NCBI GenBank assembly: GCA_963656065.1
Contig: CAVKGV010000002.1
Location: 62,001-126,000, forward strand
Direction of reading: 5' to 3'
DNA length: 64,000 bases
Source: Hallerella sp963656065
GTDB lineage: Bacteria > Fibrobacterota > Fibrobacteria > Fibrobacterales > Fibrobacteraceae
Below are positions 54,201 through 61,660 of this stretch, piece after piece; position 1 is the stretch's first letter, and every line of letters starts with the position of its first letter. Both the position numbers and the translations under genes were made by a program. The notes beneath the pieces were generated by a model. The model saw only the letters and a list, made by a program, of their open reading frames with translations, made no database searches and was not told the DNA's origin.

Positions 54201-54746
54201 CGGGATTGCGGTAAGAACAATTCATTAGATTACGAGTGCTTTGATCATTTAAATAATGTTGAAGTTGTCGATGTGGAATCGCCAGAAGCGGGGCTTTGGC
54301 AGGTTGTGGTTATGGGAAAAAATATTGTATTTGGAAACGACGAATCAAAAACAGAACAGATTGCTTCATTGGTAAGCGATTATCCGTTGAGTAATTCTGA
54401 ATGTCAAATATCCCATCCATACACTCCACAAAGTGAATTGTTGTGTGAATATCCGTTAGGGAAAAATCTTGTATCCTATGTATTTTTTGACAAACGAACT
54501 TTTGTAGGTGCCGGCGATACTATTTGTTTGTATGATGGGGAAAAAAGAAAAATTGGTTCTTATACCGGTAATGAGCTTGCCGGCAAGAGAATTCAAATTA
54601 AATCCAACATTCTGAAAGTTTTGCTGAAAAGCGATAACGACGAGCATCAAGGTTGGGGATTCGCCGTTTCAAAAATTGAACGAATTCCAATTTCTCTTCT
54701 TCGTTTGCCTTTTGATGCGATCCGAAAAACAAAGGAGATTCCATGA
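51210..54746 (+). CDS. large secreted S8 (subtilisin) family protease
   Basis: An 1178-residue exported serine protease. Signal peptide IIYLLFFVVSLVEVEA (about 24); N-terminal beta region (about 30-150, WNWVEYRLILKNGSSFPVLN); prodomain-like part. The S8 catalytic domain spans about 380-850: Asp394 in VVVGVYDQG, His430 in GEHGTHVAG, Asn in AAGNNGG near 525 and Ser781 in GTSMSAP. A large insert lies between Asn and Ser (about 560-760). A jellyroll-like region and a CUB-like C-terminal domain (about 1085-1170: AGDTICLYDG, SYTGNELAG) follow. The gene is AT-rich compared with its neighbours, which suggests transfer. It leads a three-gene run by ATGA overlaps. Confidence 0.92.
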   Translation: MNYLLRKIIYLLFFVVSLVEVEASSPAIQLFSERHRAEWNWVEYRLILKNGSSFPVLNPEIRYFANNELGKDSLLAIAIDYHSYLYPVKSFVKKNNPYLTISFKIEGLLFAQDSIEIHFRMYNKNWTSVDFSKDWSFQFAEGKKELHYFMAVYDSDNNLLWGGNPITGESVSNVVLWQDRKNIAIPFYKEDSSEVVHPGRFWLVKNSPLSKKERTLLEMKKMSVLNGGRYREKNFYLMTTPDLIEKKTLDSILSKFYNAISVDDTTSLNLNLSTENFVDSLDIVAKCWPDISINNCIESIKACKITRLRLDRGLIFASLRQNSISCLERNRFLEFLEIKREGKSANDAGRNAVNISPLQNDLLWRKALSAAQPSDDWLSDAEYTGKNVVVGVYDQGIYYGHASFNEFSQNGIKPRIYKEGQEHFGEHGTHVAGIIGGNGWNPEKKGPYKENFEYRGVAPKVLFYSDIMSIENQIGNVVNHSHIDPGPVGFYCSNAYFTDKNLFENWKNADSTNDSLSKTSVYAAGNNGGTVHQYGKNIGYHSILANSKNSITVGNFSSFTGLRESHSSMGPTWDGRIKPDVMAPGSSVQYSFSAENPLRINLKRIQVYDGKTKKLKFNMAFDLKNWKPSGYYASAGFKIFQEKNENIFQIVEDRILDEFGNRPSESFYNWKIVDFDGKDSIYVEKGDSIVVEAKYVSGNLVKPLIKSVLYFGNINKAFLMNFANEKDSFSLDYSKTSFTWDGLSVNTKNIQLNLVYDLGVFSSVPCDEKGGSCYREMAGTSMSAPYVSGIAALMYQRFSILTGKSLMEKSLRNSTVKAILIHSASDMEDSDEAHFDSNPDITAAMHDGTIYYTPYGKGPDFATGWGSVDAKSALDIINDYDSAKKEFRRIREFSLGNGKETRWTFNVPAGMPKIRQTLVWDDAPGLSQNANRKMYLSPKLVNDLDLYLISPSGKLYFPWKLEPLPTDNIDISGLVIEDAARKSGLENIREASVKNAYRDCGKNNSLDYECFDHLNNVEVVDVESPEAGLWQVVVMGKNIVFGNDESKTEQIASLVSDYPLSNSECQISHPYTPQSELLCEYPLGKNLVSYVFFDKRTFVGAGDTICLYDGEKRKIGSYTGNELAGKRIQIKSNILKVLLKSDNDEHQGWGFAVSKIERIPISLLRLPFDAIRKTKEIP

Positions 54747-55609
54747 AAAAAATTGTTTTGCTTTTTTTTATTTTAGTTGCAAATCTTTTTGCGGATTCTT
54801 GGGAATCTTGGATGGTGACGGATGACAACGCCTATTCTTGGTTCGCCGAAAATTTGTTGCAAAGCCCGGCTTGCATAGGCCCGGATACGATTTGCAAACA
54901 GAATTTCGCTTGGATTTCTCCCAGTGAACAAAAAGGAGCTTATTTCATTGGAGATGCAAAGGCTCGAAAATTTCTTATAAAAATAAATGATGATATTATG
55001 TCTGTGCCTGATTCTTTCTGGATTTCTAATTATTGGGAGGTTGAAGATTCTTTGAGTAAAGAAGTTTTTCGAAAAAATGTTGTAAGCCTATCCGATTTTA
55101 CGTTGCTTCCATTTGATTCCTTGCACCATGAATACAATTTACTGGAATGGATGCGGAAGCGTCCGCCACTAGAAGAATTCCAAAATTTTGGTGTTGATGA
55201 AATCGGTTTGTCGCTTGATTTTATTTATCGAAAAAATTCAAGCTATTTTGCTTATTGCAATTTCGTGATTGTCAATAGTTGCCTGTGCGACGAAGACTTT
55301 TATCAGCAATATAGCGATAATTATGGCTGTGGAGTATCGTCTTTCTATATATTGGAAAACTGTCTGTATCGGCAAATCGATTCGTTGAACATAACTTCTT
55401 TGGATTTCTTGAAAACATTTTCAAATTTGCAAGAAAAAGAATATGCCCGTTTTGTAGGTGGCTGCCCTGTTGGAATTCCAAATGTTGCTAGACGCATTAA
55501 TTCTCGAAAAAGTGCAATTCCGTATAAAGTAAATGGAACGCATTATTTTGGAAATGCTTCTTCTATAGTGATTCGAAATGCGGAAGTTGAATGTCATCTC
55601 AAGAAATGA
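54743..55609 (+). CDS. unknown secreted protein (subtilisin operon)
   Basis: A 288-residue exported protein with signal peptide KKIVLLFFILVANLFA (cleavage near 17). Not recognised. The mature part is rich in aromatic and acidic residues, with a conspicuous Cys set (PACIGPDTICKQ, NSCLCDEDF, YGCGVSS, ENCLYRQ, GGCPVG) that suggests several disulfides and an extracellular place. The ATG overlaps the protease stop (ATGA), so it is made in fixed ratio with the protease. It could be a substrate, inhibitor or partner of that protease. AT-rich like the rest of the trio. Confidence 0.72.
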   Translation: MKKIVLLFFILVANLFADSWESWMVTDDNAYSWFAENLLQSPACIGPDTICKQNFAWISPSEQKGAYFIGDAKARKFLIKINDDIMSVPDSFWISNYWEVEDSLSKEVFRKNVVSLSDFTLLPFDSLHHEYNLLEWMRKRPPLEEFQNFGVDEIGLSLDFIYRKNSSYFAYCNFVIVNSCLCDEDFYQQYSDNYGCGVSSFYILENCLYRQIDSLNITSLDFLKTFSNLQEKEYARFVGGCPVGIPNVARRINSRKSAIPYKVNGTHYFGNASSIVIRNAEVECHLKK

Positions 55610-56064
55610 GATCCTTTATGAATAAATTAACTTTATCCCTGCTCTTTTTTACTTTCCTTTGCCCTTTATGGTCGGCGGAAATCTGCAATATAAAAGGTTC
55701 GTGGAAAGGAATTCCAGAGGGTTCCTGTACACAGACGGGTTTTGTCTGTCATCTTGGTTTTGATGTGAACGGTGAACAAAATGTCGTTTCTTTTTATCTG
55801 GGTTCTGATTCAACATGCCAATCTCTTTTGAATACTCGCTTTGAAACGATTCAAGGGACTGATGATACAAAAATAAACACACTCCGTTTGTCGCTCATCG
55901 AAAGTGAGGAATTTCATACGGATGCTCTGAGTATAGTCTTGGCAAGTTCAATCGCATTGTCGGCATCAAATAATAAAAATCAAGTTTCCATTATCTACCA
56001 TCAGGTATCAAAAGATGAATATGGTGGAATTCGACTCCAAAGTATTGGAATCGTTGGAAATTAG
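55606..56064 (+). CDS. small secreted protein (subtilisin operon)
   Basis: A 152-residue exported protein, signal peptide LTLSLLFFTFLCPLWSAE. Not recognised. The mature part of about 125 residues begins CNIKGSWKGIPEGSCTQTGFVC and is beta-rich, with Cys near the start and in STCQSLL. That suggests a small disulfide-linked sandwich. ATG 55606 overlaps the upstream stop (ATGA); ATG 55618 is an alternative. It is third in the operon with the protease. Confidence 0.68.
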   Translation: MRSFMNKLTLSLLFFTFLCPLWSAEICNIKGSWKGIPEGSCTQTGFVCHLGFDVNGEQNVVSFYLGSDSTCQSLLNTRFETIQGTDDTKINTLRLSLIESEEFHTDALSIVLASSIALSASNNKNQVSIIYHQVSKDEYGGIRLQSIGIVGN

Positions 56065-56115
56065 ATACACAAGAAAATAGAAAAAAGGACCAGAAAACAA
56101 AGATGAAAAATCATC

Positions 56116-56150
56116 AAAAAAAAACGCGCCGACAGAACCGCCGAGCGCGC
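56116..56150 (-). terminator. intrinsic terminator of the aldolase gene
   Basis: On the minus strand a GC-rich imperfect hairpin (GCGCGCTCGGCGG ... GTCGGCGCG) is followed by nine Ts. It lies about 30 bases after the aldolase stop and also separates it from the convergent subtilisin operon. Confidence 0.7.
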
Positions 56151-56176
56151 TTTCAAAACCTAGGCAAGCGAAACAA

Positions 56177-57127
56177 TTAAAGGTTTATCTCGTTCACCAT
56201 CATCTCGTAGAACTTGCGATACTGATCCTTTTCCGGCGTCTTGCGGAATTCGATTGCCGCGGACGGGTGCAGGTTCATCGAACCGGTAATCATCTGCGGA
56301 ATGATGTAGCCCCATTCGTACTTCTGGCGAAGCGGAACGAACAGTTCGGTAATCGCTTCGAGCACCGGACGAACGTCGAATTTCGGATTTTTAAGGAAGC
56401 TCAAAAGAAGTTCCGTCGTGCAGTTTCCCGCGCCGCGGCCCATCCCGGTCACCGTGCAATCCAAGTAATCGACATGATCGATTACCGCCTGGATCGTGTT
56501 GCTGAAAGCGAGCTGCTGGTTGTTGTGGCCGTGGAAGCCGAATTTTTTCGACTTGACATGATCCCGGTAGCGCTTGACGCATTGGTCGATGTCTTCCTGG
56601 TAGAAGTAGCCGAACGAGTCCACGAGATAGAGAACGTCCGCCTTGCATTCATGCTCCACCTGGTCCAAGGCTTCGTCGAGTTCTGGGCCGCGGTCACGGC
56701 TCACCGCCATGATATTCAGGGTCGTTTCAAATCCCAAATCGTGGAAAGTGTTCACCAAATCGATTCCCTTGTCGATGTTTTTCACGTAACTTGCCACGCG
56801 AACCATCTGATACGGGGATTCGGATGCCGGCTTGATAGCCTTCATATTCACACGCCCGACATCCGCCATCACAGCGAGCTTCACAGGACTATCGATACCG
56901 TCGCGAACTTTCCACAGCAAATCGTCTTCGCAAAATTTCCACGGTCCGTATTCCTTCGGGTTGAAAAGTTCCGGAGAATTCTTGTAACCCATTTCCATGT
57001 AATCGACACCCGCAGCCGTCAGGAGCTGGTAAAGGCGACGGACAAATTCCAGGCTGAAATCGTGCTTGTTTACAAGTCCACCATCGCGGATGGTGCAGTC
57101 GAGAACTTTAACCGAAGGATAGTACAT
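56177..57127 (-). CDS. HMGL-type aldolase (4-hydroxy-2-oxovalerate aldolase-like)
   Basis: A 316-residue DRE-TIM metalloenzyme. The metal/catalytic start is VKVLDCTIRDGGLVNKHDFS; MEMGYK, LDCTVTGMGRGAGNCTTE and the metal-binding GFHGHNNQQLAFSNT follow. This is the aldolase catalytic-domain family including 4-hydroxy-2-oxovalerate aldolase and its relatives; many members sit in surface-sugar or amino-acid gene sets, and the exact substrate is open. It lacks the C-terminal communication domain of aldolase-dehydrogenase pairs, and no acetaldehyde dehydrogenase is near. Its upstream region is shared with the palindromes described at 57,237. Confidence 0.8.
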   Translation of the reverse strand: MYYPSVKVLDCTIRDGGLVNKHDFSLEFVRRLYQLLTAAGVDYMEMGYKNSPELFNPKEYGPWKFCEDDLLWKVRDGIDSPVKLAVMADVGRVNMKAIKPASESPYQMVRVASYVKNIDKGIDLVNTFHDLGFETTLNIMAVSRDRGPELDEALDQVEHECKADVLYLVDSFGYFYQEDIDQCVKRYRDHVKSKKFGFHGHNNQQLAFSNTIQAVIDHVDYLDCTVTGMGRGAGNCTTELLLSFLKNPKFDVRPVLEAITELFVPLRQKYEWGYIIPQMITGSMNLHPSAAIEFRKTPEKDQYRKFYEMMVNEINL

Positions 57128-57236
57128 TTTATATTCCTTTTCCCGGCGAGCGGGATTTCATTTAAACGCAAAGATAGATTTGTCTTGGAAAATTCCAACC
57201 CACAAAGGTAATCAATATTTAAAAGTATCTCATTCA

Positions 57237-57257
57237 ACGCATATTTTGCGTTAATTA
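57237..57257 (+). repeat. palindromic operator-like repeat, copy 1
   Basis: The palindrome ACGCATATTTTGCGT (arms ACGCA and TGCGT) is followed by TAATTA. An identical 21-base copy lies exactly 150 bases downstream. The 297-base gap between the aldolase and the Fic gene is otherwise AT-rich and holds no gene. Confidence 0.75.
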
Positions 57258-57386
57258 GTCGTAATTTATTGAAAATCAACAGTTTTTCAATCGATAAAGG
57301 ATTTCCATTTCTAATAAAATTCCAAAATTTCTCTCCCTATCTAAATTATTCGCCCATTAAAAATTTTTCTCTTTCTCAAGATTTCT

Positions 57387-57407
57387 ACGCATATTTTGCG
57401 TTAATTA
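57387..57407 (+). repeat. palindromic operator-like repeat, copy 2
   Basis: Identical to copy 1; its palindrome ends 23 bases before the Fic ATG. It overlaps a TATTTTG promoter-like core, so a protein bound here could block transcription of the Fic gene. Confidence 0.75.
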
Positions 57408-57424
57408 TTTAAATTGAAATTGAA

Positions 57425-58387
57425 ATGCTCTTTATTCACCAATACCCCGACTGGACAAACTTCCGCTATTCCCGAACGGCGATTCTCGATCCGCTCTGCC
57501 GCATCCGCTTTTTGCAGGGAACCTTGCAGGGAAAGATCTCTTTCGCAAAGGATCCCTCGTTTCTGGAATCCGTCAAATCCCGCGACCTAAACGCCCTCTT
57601 TAAAATTGCGGACCGGGAAGAAATCCCCCAAGTCATCTACCCGGCGCTTCGGAACTTTTCCTCGCCGATGAACGAAAAACGTCTGCTTTCCCTCCATGCG
57701 GCAATCATCAATAACGGCGGGCATTACCGCGAAACGCTAGATTCTCCACAAATCGAAGCGTTCCATGGATTCCGCGGAGTTTCCTGGGAAAGGATCCCGC
57801 AAGAAATGGAAAAATTTTTCACTTTTTTCAACGAATCCCAGCTTGATGGAATTTTCAAGGCGGGTATCGTCCATTTCTGGTTCGGAACCATCCGTCCATT
57901 CTCATCGGGAAACGGAATTCTTTCGCGGCTCCTCTGCGACATGATGATATCCCGAAGCGAAAATTCTTCCCAAAGATTTTTTTCCCTTAACGAAGAAATA
58001 CTCAAGGATAAAAGCGGTTACTTCGAAGCGCTCTCCATGGCGGAACGGTCAAACGGGGACATCACGGAATGGATTCTGTGGTTTCTCTCCAAGATTGAAG
58101 CGGCTCTGGAAACAGCAAAGGCAGAATGGGCGGAACGCTTTGAGGCGGCAAGGCAGGAAATTTTCCTCGGAAAAATTTCCCTGACGGATCGCGAACAGAA
58201 TCTAGTCCGCCATCTAAGGGAAAAGCCCGGGCAAAAAATATCTTCCTCGCAATGGGCTGAAATTTCAAAGATTTCCCACGACTCCGCACTGCGGGACTTG
58301 AACAATCTCGTACAAAAAGGTGTATTAATCAAATCAAGCGGAAAAGGACGCAGCACAAAATACGGACTCAAGGATATTTCCCCCTAA
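57425..58387 (+). CDS. degenerate Fic protein with C-terminal winged helix
   Basis: A 320-residue Fic-family protein. The N-terminal region (1-90, WTNFRYSRTAILDPLCRIRFL, then LQGKISF) is of the DUF4172 kind. The Fic core is at 100-200, with its motif HFWFGTIRPFSSGNGILSR at 150-168. The catalytic His is Arg157, the Asp is Ser161 and the following Arg is Ile165, so AMP transfer is unlikely. The C-terminal 250-316 is a winged-helix (SSSQWAEISKISHDSALRDLNNLVQKGVLIK). It may act as a DNA-binding regulator that uses the Fic fold as a sensor. Two palindromes lie directly upstream. metY follows after 82 bases. Confidence 0.85.
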   Translation: MLFIHQYPDWTNFRYSRTAILDPLCRIRFLQGTLQGKISFAKDPSFLESVKSRDLNALFKIADREEIPQVIYPALRNFSSPMNEKRLLSLHAAIINNGGHYRETLDSPQIEAFHGFRGVSWERIPQEMEKFFTFFNESQLDGIFKAGIVHFWFGTIRPFSSGNGILSRLLCDMMISRSENSSQRFFSLNEEILKDKSGYFEALSMAERSNGDITEWILWFLSKIEAALETAKAEWAERFEAARQEIFLGKISLTDREQNLVRHLREKPGQKISSSQWAEISKISHDSALRDLNNLVQKGVLIKSSGKGRSTKYGLKDISP

Positions 58388-58469
58388 AATTTCAGAAAAA
58401 AAATTTGTCTATTCTTCCAAGAATAATTATTTTTTATGCATAAATTTACATTTACGCAAAAGGAACAAA

Positions 58470-59753
58470 ATGCAAAAGCTCGATAACGAAACACTGTGCG
58501 TCCAAGCCGGATGGTCTCCCAAAAAAGGCGAATCCAGAATCCTCCCCATTTACCAGAGCACGACTTTTAAGTACGATACAAGCGCCCAGATGGCGGATCT
58601 GTTCGATCTCAAGGCGGACGGCTATTTCTACACGCGCCTCCAGAATCCGACGAACGACGCTGTCGCCCAAAAGATAACGGAACTCGAAGGCGGAATCGCC
58701 GGAATGCTCACCAGCTCCGGACAGGCTGCCAACTTTTTCGCCATCTTCAACATCTGCGAATCGGGCGACCATTTTGTCAGCTCCTCGGCGATTTACGGCG
58801 GCACTTATAACCTCTTTGCCGTTACTATGAAAAAGCTCGGCATCGAATGTACATTTGTCGATCCGGACGCAAGCGAAGAGGAAATCGACAAGGCGTTCCG
58901 TCCGAACACAAAAGCTTTCTTCGGGGAAACAATCGCCAACCCGACATGTCGCATCACGGATATCAAAAAATTCGCTAACATCGCCCACAGACACGGCGTC
59001 CCATTCATCATTGATAACACGTTCGCCACGCCGGTTCTCTGCCGTCCGTTTGAACTCGGCGCGGACATCGTTACCCATTCGACGACAAAATATATGGACG
59101 GCCATGCGATGACAGTCGGCGGTGCAATCATCGACAGCGGAAACTTCGACTGGGAAGCGCACCACGATAAATTCCCGGGACTTACGGAACCTGATCCCTC
59201 CTATCACGGACTCGCTTACAGCAAGGCTTTTGGAAAGAAAGGCTACATCGTCAAGGCGACCGCCCAACTGATGCGCGACTTCGGGAGCATCCAGTCGCCG
59301 GCAAACGCCTTCCTCTTGAACGTGGGTCTCGAAACGCTCGCCCTTCGGATGCCGAAGCACTGCGAAAACGCTTTAAAAATCGCCAAGTTTCTCCAGAACC
59401 ATCCGAAAGTCGCCTGGGTCAATTTCGGCGGTCTCGAATCGGACAAGTACCACGAACTAGCCAAGAAGCAATTCAAAGGCGGAATCCCCTGCGGCGTGCT
59501 CGCTTTCGGTATCAAAGGCGGCAGGGAAGAATCAATTAAATTCATGGATTCTCTCAAACTGATAGCGATAGTCACCCACGTCGCCGACGCGCGTTCCTGC
59601 GTCCTTCATCCGGCAAGCCACACGCACCGCCAGCTGACCGACGAGCAGCTTATCGCAAACGGAATCCGGCCTGACCTGATCCGTCTTTCCGTGGGCATCG
59701 AAAACGCAGACGACCTCATTGCCGATTTGACGCAAGCTTTCGGAAAAATCTAA
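58470..59753 (+). CDS. metY: O-acetylhomoserine sulfhydrylase (MetY)
   Basis: A 427-residue PLP enzyme of the Cys/Met metabolism family. It has LPIYQSTTFKYDT, YTRLQNPTNDAV, LTSSGQAANFFAIFNI, FIIDNTFATPVLCRP, and the PLP Lys in HSTTKYMDGHAM. Length and the long insert after GGLESDKYH match MetY (homocysteine from O-acetylhomoserine and sulfide). The cysteine route to methionine is an alternative within the family. AAGGAA ribosome-binding site; terminated at 59,772. Confidence 0.93.
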   Translation: MQKLDNETLCVQAGWSPKKGESRILPIYQSTTFKYDTSAQMADLFDLKADGYFYTRLQNPTNDAVAQKITELEGGIAGMLTSSGQAANFFAIFNICESGDHFVSSSAIYGGTYNLFAVTMKKLGIECTFVDPDASEEEIDKAFRPNTKAFFGETIANPTCRITDIKKFANIAHRHGVPFIIDNTFATPVLCRPFELGADIVTHSTTKYMDGHAMTVGGAIIDSGNFDWEAHHDKFPGLTEPDPSYHGLAYSKAFGKKGYIVKATAQLMRDFGSIQSPANAFLLNVGLETLALRMPKHCENALKIAKFLQNHPKVAWVNFGGLESDKYHELAKKQFKGGIPCGVLAFGIKGGREESIKFMDSLKLIAIVTHVADARSCVLHPASHTHRQLTDEQLIANGIRPDLIRLSVGIENADDLIADLTQAFGKI

Positions 59754-59771
59754 TCCAAAATCTGCATTATA

Positions 59772-59802
59772 AAACGTCGTTTAAAAGACGGCGTTTTTTT
59801 TT
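59772..59802 (+). terminator. intrinsic terminator after metY
   Basis: Stem AAACGTCGT/ACGGCGTTT with one G-U pair, a short A-rich loop and nine Ts. Confidence 0.88.
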
Positions 59803-59919
59803 ATTTTAAAAATTTAAAAATAAAAGCGCTAATTTTTAACGTAAAATAAATTCAGTCTTGTCAGAAAACAAAAAAGACGCCTTATGGTGCGACTTTCTCG
59901 ATTAAATATTAAAAAACAA

Positions 59920-60351
59920 TCAATTCGCCTTGATGCCGACTTTTGCGAAAACTTCGACATTTCCGGAATCTTTCAGGGCGACATTCGTTATCCATCTGTA
60001 TTCGTCAAGTCCCGAAAGTCCTACACGGACGCAGACTTGTTCCTTCGCCTTTTCGTAATTCTGAAGAATCAGGATTTTCTCGTCTCCCTGGGCCTGCTCG
60101 ATTTTCAGCGACCACTCTTCCCCGAGCATGACAAGCGCGGCAGACGCATTCAAATATTGGCTCGCCTTTTTCTCATCGATAACGCTTGTATTCGGAGCGA
60201 CAAACTTGGCAGCCGAAATCGGAGCGACCTGCCTTTTCGCATCCTGCTGCGGAAGGGACGGCGTAAGAGATTCCGATTGATTCGCTCCGCATCCTATAAA
60301 AACAAAAAAGGAAGCCACCGCGAATACAAATGTGAAGAACTTTTGTTTCAA
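59920..60351 (-). CDS. lipoprotein of unknown function
   Basis: A 143-residue lipoprotein read from a TTG start at 60351. AAGGAG (60,358-60,363) at ideal spacing decides it; the frame extends further upstream (to 60408) only through the tRNA gene. Signal FTFVFAVASFFVFIGC (lipobox FIGC). The mature part has a disordered N terminus (about 25-60) and a compact domain, EEWSLKIEQAQGDEKILI, then VRVGLSGLDEYRWITNVAL. Not recognised. It lies 25 bases behind a tRNA on the same strand. Confidence 0.62.
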   Translation of the reverse strand: MKQKFFTFVFAVASFFVFIGCGANQSESLTPSLPQQDAKRQVAPISAAKFVAPNTSVIDEKKASQYLNASAALVMLGEEWSLKIEQAQGDEKILILQNYEKAKEQVCVRVGLSGLDEYRWITNVALKDSGNVEVFAKVGIKAN

Positions 60352-60376
60352 TTGTGGCTCCTTCCATAAGAGATAA

Positions 60377-60449
60377 TAGCGGTTTGTGGGGTCGAACCAC
60401 AGACACACGGATTATGATTCCGTTGCTCTACCGACTGAGCTAAACCGCC
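60377..60449 (-). tRNA. tRNA-Met (anticodon CAU)
   Basis: Folds as a complete 73-base cloverleaf: acceptor GGCGGTT/AACCGCT (G1-U72 end pair), D-arm GCTC/GAGC, anticodon arm ACGGA-ATCATAA-TCCGT with CAU at positions 34-36, T-arm TGTGG/CCACA with TTCGACC, A73. No CCA is encoded. The CGGA/TCCG stem and the G1-U72/A73 end fit an elongator tRNA-Met better than an initiator; a lysidine-modified tRNA-Ile2 cannot be excluded. Confidence 0.93.
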
Positions 60450-60514
60450 AGGTGAACCCAATTTAAATAAATTTCAAAAAATAATCAAGGGCGATTGTTA
60501 AAATAAATCAAATT

Positions 60515-61267
60515 TTATCCCAGAAAGCGAAGTTCGGTGAAAAGCTTTCCGTTTGAATATTCGATAAGGCGCCAACCCGGAACCCTGCTTAAAATGCGAA
60601 ATTCGGAAGAATCGGGATCCAGCTGCATCTGCGTTGACGGCGTGACATAGACCGTCTGTCCCGCACCGCGATCGATCGTCATTCCGGAATGGTAATGGCC
60701 GACAAAAATAGAATGGAGATTCCCGATGCAGTCAAGCGTCTCGCCGACTTCTTTTAAGTTTTTCAGCGCATAGCGCGAATCCATAAAAAGATGTCCGCAA
60801 AGGCAAGGCGGATGGTGCACAAAAAGGAAAACCTCTCCCGCCTCCTTTGACGCTTCCATCTTCAACCATTCCTGCTGCCTTCTAGAAATCGTCCCCGTAG
60901 AACTGTCAAGAAAGAAAAAGGAAAATCCTTTCACCGTCCGCTTGTAAAAAACTTCACCCGCTTCAAACGTTAAAGGAATGGGAGAATACTTCACCAAATC
61001 TCCGGACTTGTCATGGTTCCCGGGAATCGCGCACCAAGGTCCATCGTAAGCTTCCAACATTCGAAAGAATAGTTCGTATTCTTCCTTAAAGCTGTCCTCG
61101 GTCAAATCTCCGCTAAATACAAGAAGGTCGAGATTCTGCTTCTTCGCATCGAAGAGCGTGCGTTCAAAACATTCAACGGAATTCAATCCGTCCTTTTCGG
61201 GTCTTCCGGTGACAAGATGGATGTCGGAAATCTGTCCTATCCGAAAAGATGCGTTTTCCAGTCCCAT
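60515..61267 (-). CDS. metallophosphoesterase
   Basis: A 250-residue calcineurin-like phosphoesterase. Metal-site motifs in order: SDIHLVTG (D-x-H), FSGDLTED, IPGNHDKSG, HHPPCLCGH and FVGHYHSG. It resembles CpdA-type cAMP phosphodiesterases, but the substrate is open. Cytoplasmic; a single gene with its own upstream region that faces the candidate origin. Confidence 0.85.
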   Translation of the reverse strand: MGLENASFRIGQISDIHLVTGRPEKDGLNSVECFERTLFDAKKQNLDLLVFSGDLTEDSFKEEYELFFRMLEAYDGPWCAIPGNHDKSGDLVKYSPIPLTFEAGEVFYKRTVKGFSFFFLDSSTGTISRRQQEWLKMEASKEAGEVFLFVHHPPCLCGHLFMDSRYALKNLKEVGETLDCIGNLHSIFVGHYHSGMTIDRGAGQTVYVTPSTQMQLDPDSSEFRILSRVPGWRLIEYSNGKLFTELRFLG

Positions 61268-61636
61268 GCTCCAAATCTAAATAAAGTCCCCACTTTTTTA
61301 AATCCTTTTTAACTCTTTAAAACTCAATGTGATAGCCGTCAATTCAACAATTTTATTAACATGTGGATGGGATAAGGTATTGAAAAGCAGCTTTCAACGC
61401 TCTTTTGTGGGTTTTATCTTCACAGATATTGAAAAGTCCAAGGGAAAAAGTTTTCAACGTTAAATCCTGTGGATAAGCAAGAAACTTATCAAAAATAAAA
61501 ACTTGTCCACTGTTTTTACATCTTGTTAAAAATCAACCAGTTACATGCCAAACTTCCCAATCTTTCCACAAATCCCAACGATCATTTTCATTCTCTTTTA
61601 TATAAATAAGGGAAATATTTAAAGAGAGCTGTGCAT
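61268..61636 (+). other. candidate chromosomal origin of replication (oriC)
   Basis: No gene is visible. Two perfect DnaA boxes (TTATnCACA) lie on the minus strand: TGTGGATAA at 61,468-61,476 and TGTGCATAA at 61,630-61,638. Near matches are TGTGGATGG (61,362), TTGTCCACT (61,503) and TTTCCACA (61,563). An AT-rich stretch at about 61,581-61,625 could be the unwinding region. The parA/parB genes, which usually sit close to oriC, are about 1.2-2.4 kb away. dnaA itself is not in the window. The two exact boxes could also simply be DnaA-regulated promoter elements. Confidence 0.5.
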
Positions 61637-61660
61637 AAAAAAAGAAGCCGTCAAGGCTTC
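61637..61660 (-). terminator. intrinsic terminator overlapping the bactofilin stop
   Basis: On the minus strand the stem GAAGCC/GGCTTC holds the bactofilin stop codon in its loop region and is followed by seven Ts. It ends the parA-parB-peptidase-bactofilin operon. The T-run shares bases with a DnaA box. Confidence 0.85.

Noticed and set aside
56267..57211. 314-residue open frame antisense to the HMGL-type aldolase
   Set aside because: Shadow; no motif, while the aldolase has its metal-binding motifs.
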